Assembly (NCBI GenBank): GCA_021790135.1
Contig: JAJYIJ010000068.1
Span: forward strand, 1-5,704
Source: a bacterium
GTDB lineage: Bacteria; Patescibacteriota; Patescibacteriia; Magasanikbacterales; GWA2-37-8
DNA length: 5,704 bases
Direction: 5' to 3'
The first letter of the stretch is position 1, and each line of letters starts with the position of its first letter. The position numbers and the translations under genes are program-made. Shown here piece after piece: positions 4,882-5,704 of this stretch. Under the pieces are notes generated by a model. It saw only the letters and a list, made by a program, of their open reading frames with translations. It had not been told where the DNA came from and made no database searches.

Positions 4882-5670
4882 ATGATTCCTTATTTTCAAT
4901 TTGTCACAATTTTTATTGGTCCGGTGCCAATTCATGTGTGGGGACTCATGGTAGCGCTCGGGATTATCGCCGCGGTACTCCTCATGACGCGCTTGGCCAG
5001 AAAGCAGCTTTTGTCAGAAGCAATTATTTTGGACATGGCCATCTGGGTGCTGATCGGTGCTTTCATTTTTGCGCGCGTCTTTGATGTTGTTTTTTATAAT
5101 TGGGCGTACTATCTTGCTCACCCGGTTGAGGTATTCCAAGTGTGGCAGGGGGGCATGTCTTCCTTTGGTGGTTTTTTTGGCGCGGCGCTCGCCCTCTGGC
5201 TTTTTGCCAAACGCCGTCACTTGACGCTTAAAGATCTATGGCCATATTTTGATATCTCCGCCCTTGGCCTTTGGCTTGCCTGGGGCATTGGCCGCATTGG
5301 TTGTTTTCTTATTCATGACCATCCGGGCATCCACACAAGTTTCTTTTTGGCGGTCCAGTATCCAGATGGCACGCGTTTTGATCTCGGGCTGTACGAATCA
5401 ATTCTGGGCTTCCTGCTTTTTATTATTTTTGGTCTGCTTTTCAAACGTCTGACGAAAATTCGTTCCGGTTTCGTAATGATTTGGTCGGCACTTTCATATG
5501 CCGTGGCCCGGTTCTTCCTCGACTTTTTGCGCGCCACTGATTTGCCCGGCAGTGATGCTCGTTATTTCCATTTAACGCCGGCGCAGTGGGGCATGCTTTT
5601 TCTTATCGTCGTATTGACCAGTGTGCTCATTTTTGGTAGGATGAAGCGACGAAAATCGTCACAAAATTAA
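4882..5670 (+). CDS. lgt: Lgt, phosphatidylglycerol--prolipoprotein diacylglyceryl transferase (divergent active site)
   Basis: Lgt is the inner-membrane enzyme that moves diacylglycerol from phosphatidylglycerol to the lipobox Cys of prolipoproteins, the first step of lipoprotein maturation. The 262-residue product has about seven hydrophobic segments (near 17-36, 49-68, 94-108, 124-143, 170-187, 197-214 and 234-252) and the family blocks VWGLM, FARVFDVVFYN, VWQGGMSSFGG, GRIGCF and YAVARFFLDFLR, with a basic tail (KRRK). Aligned by eye to E. coli Lgt as I remember it, R143, G154, Y235 and R239 are kept (R138, G149, Y206, R210) and E151 and E243 become Asp (D146, D214). Y26, H103 and N146 appear as W20, F95 and C141. 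It is clearly Lgt family, but the catalytic set is altered, perhaps as a lineage feature. It starts 26 nt after the LOG-family gene, with no Shine-Dalgarno site. Confidence 0.93.
   Translation: MIPYFQFVTIFIGPVPIHVWGLMVALGIIAAVLLMTRLARKQLLSEAIILDMAIWVLIGAFIFARVFDVVFYNWAYYLAHPVEVFQVWQGGMSSFGGFFGAALALWLFAKRRHLTLKDLWPYFDISALGLWLAWGIGRIGCFLIHDHPGIHTSFFLAVQYPDGTRFDLGLYESILGFLLFIIFGLLFKRLTKIRSGFVMIWSALSYAVARFFLDFLRATDLPGSDARYFHLTPAQWGMLFLIVVLTSVLIFGRMKRRKSSQN
5614..5642 (+). promoter_or_regulatory. Extended -10 promoter for the downstream tRNA
   Basis: TTGACC at 5614-5619 (5 of 6 to TTGACA) and TAGGAT at 5637-5642 (4 of 6, including the key second A and last T) are 17 bp apart. TGG immediately before the -10 supplies an extended -10 motif. 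The predicted start near 5649 would give a leader of about 32 nt before the tRNA. It lies inside the 3' coding end of lgt. Readthrough from lgt is the alternative source of the tRNA. Confidence 0.45.
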
Positions 5671-5680
5671 TTTTTGGAGC

Positions 5681-5704
5681 GGAGGGTTCGCATAGTTGGT
5701 CTAG
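5681..5704 (+). tRNA. 5' part of a tRNA, probably tRNA-Ser (cut by window end)
   Basis: The last 24 nt read like the start of a tRNA: a 7-nt acceptor strand GGAGGGT (5681-5687), U8 at 5688, D-arm 5' strand GCAT (5690-5693), then A14 and G15, G18G19 at 5698-5699, and A21-G22 at 5703-5704. Every conserved D-loop position falls in register. The GGAG start and larger D-loop fit a class II tRNA-Ser better than tRNA-Leu (usually GC...). The anticodon, variable arm and T arm lie beyond the window, so the identity is inferred. Confidence 0.6.

Overview
The window is a compact, gene-dense stretch of bacterial chromosome with balanced base composition. Genes abut or overlap, spacers are short and T-rich, and no start has a convincing Shine-Dalgarno sequence. 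The gene set and several lineage-flavoured variants (an Lgt with GRIGCFLIHDHPG, a LOG protein preceded by WRIFRIxAELVEG-type helices, a secreted-looking SH3-repeat protein) suggest a member of the Candidate Phyla Radiation (Patescibacteria). That placement is an inference from remembered family patterns. The standard code (table 11) fits: all seven stops are TAA or TAG, and no coding frame contains an in-frame TGA.

Left part (1-1340). The 3' portion of a plus-strand gene encodes at least three bacterial SH3 repeats, a Ser/Pro/Glu-rich linker and a four-cysteine tail. It converges with, and overlaps by 17 nt, a minus-strand tsaE (tRNA t6A biosynthesis ATPase). A clear intrinsic terminator for the SH3 gene lies inside the tsaE coding sequence.

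Centre (1394-4855). From a compact divergent spacer, a strong sigma70-type promoter (TTGTCA, 17 bp, TATACT) fires rightward. Its predicted start lies at or one base before the gatC ATG, so the mRNA should be leaderless. It reads gatC, a small MazG-like gene, gatA, and a gene for a tandem two-domain LOG-family protein, with spacings of 11 nt, 3 nt and an 11-nt overlap. GatC and GatA are two subunits of the amidotransferase that makes Gln-tRNA(Gln) and/or Asn-tRNA(Asn); gatB is not in the window.

Right part (4856-5704). lgt (prolipoprotein diacylglyceryl transferase, seven membrane segments) follows after 26 nt, with its own -10-like hexamer placed for leaderless start. Ten nt after lgt, the first 24 nt of a tRNA, probably tRNA-Ser, begin and run off the window; a good extended -10 promoter for it lies within the end of lgt.

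The most interesting points are the repeated leaderless-promoter geometry, the fused LOG protein whose second half has lost the catalytic Glu, the MazG-like gene between gatC and gatA, and an Lgt with several classical active-site residues replaced. I found no mobile element, CRISPR array or defence system.
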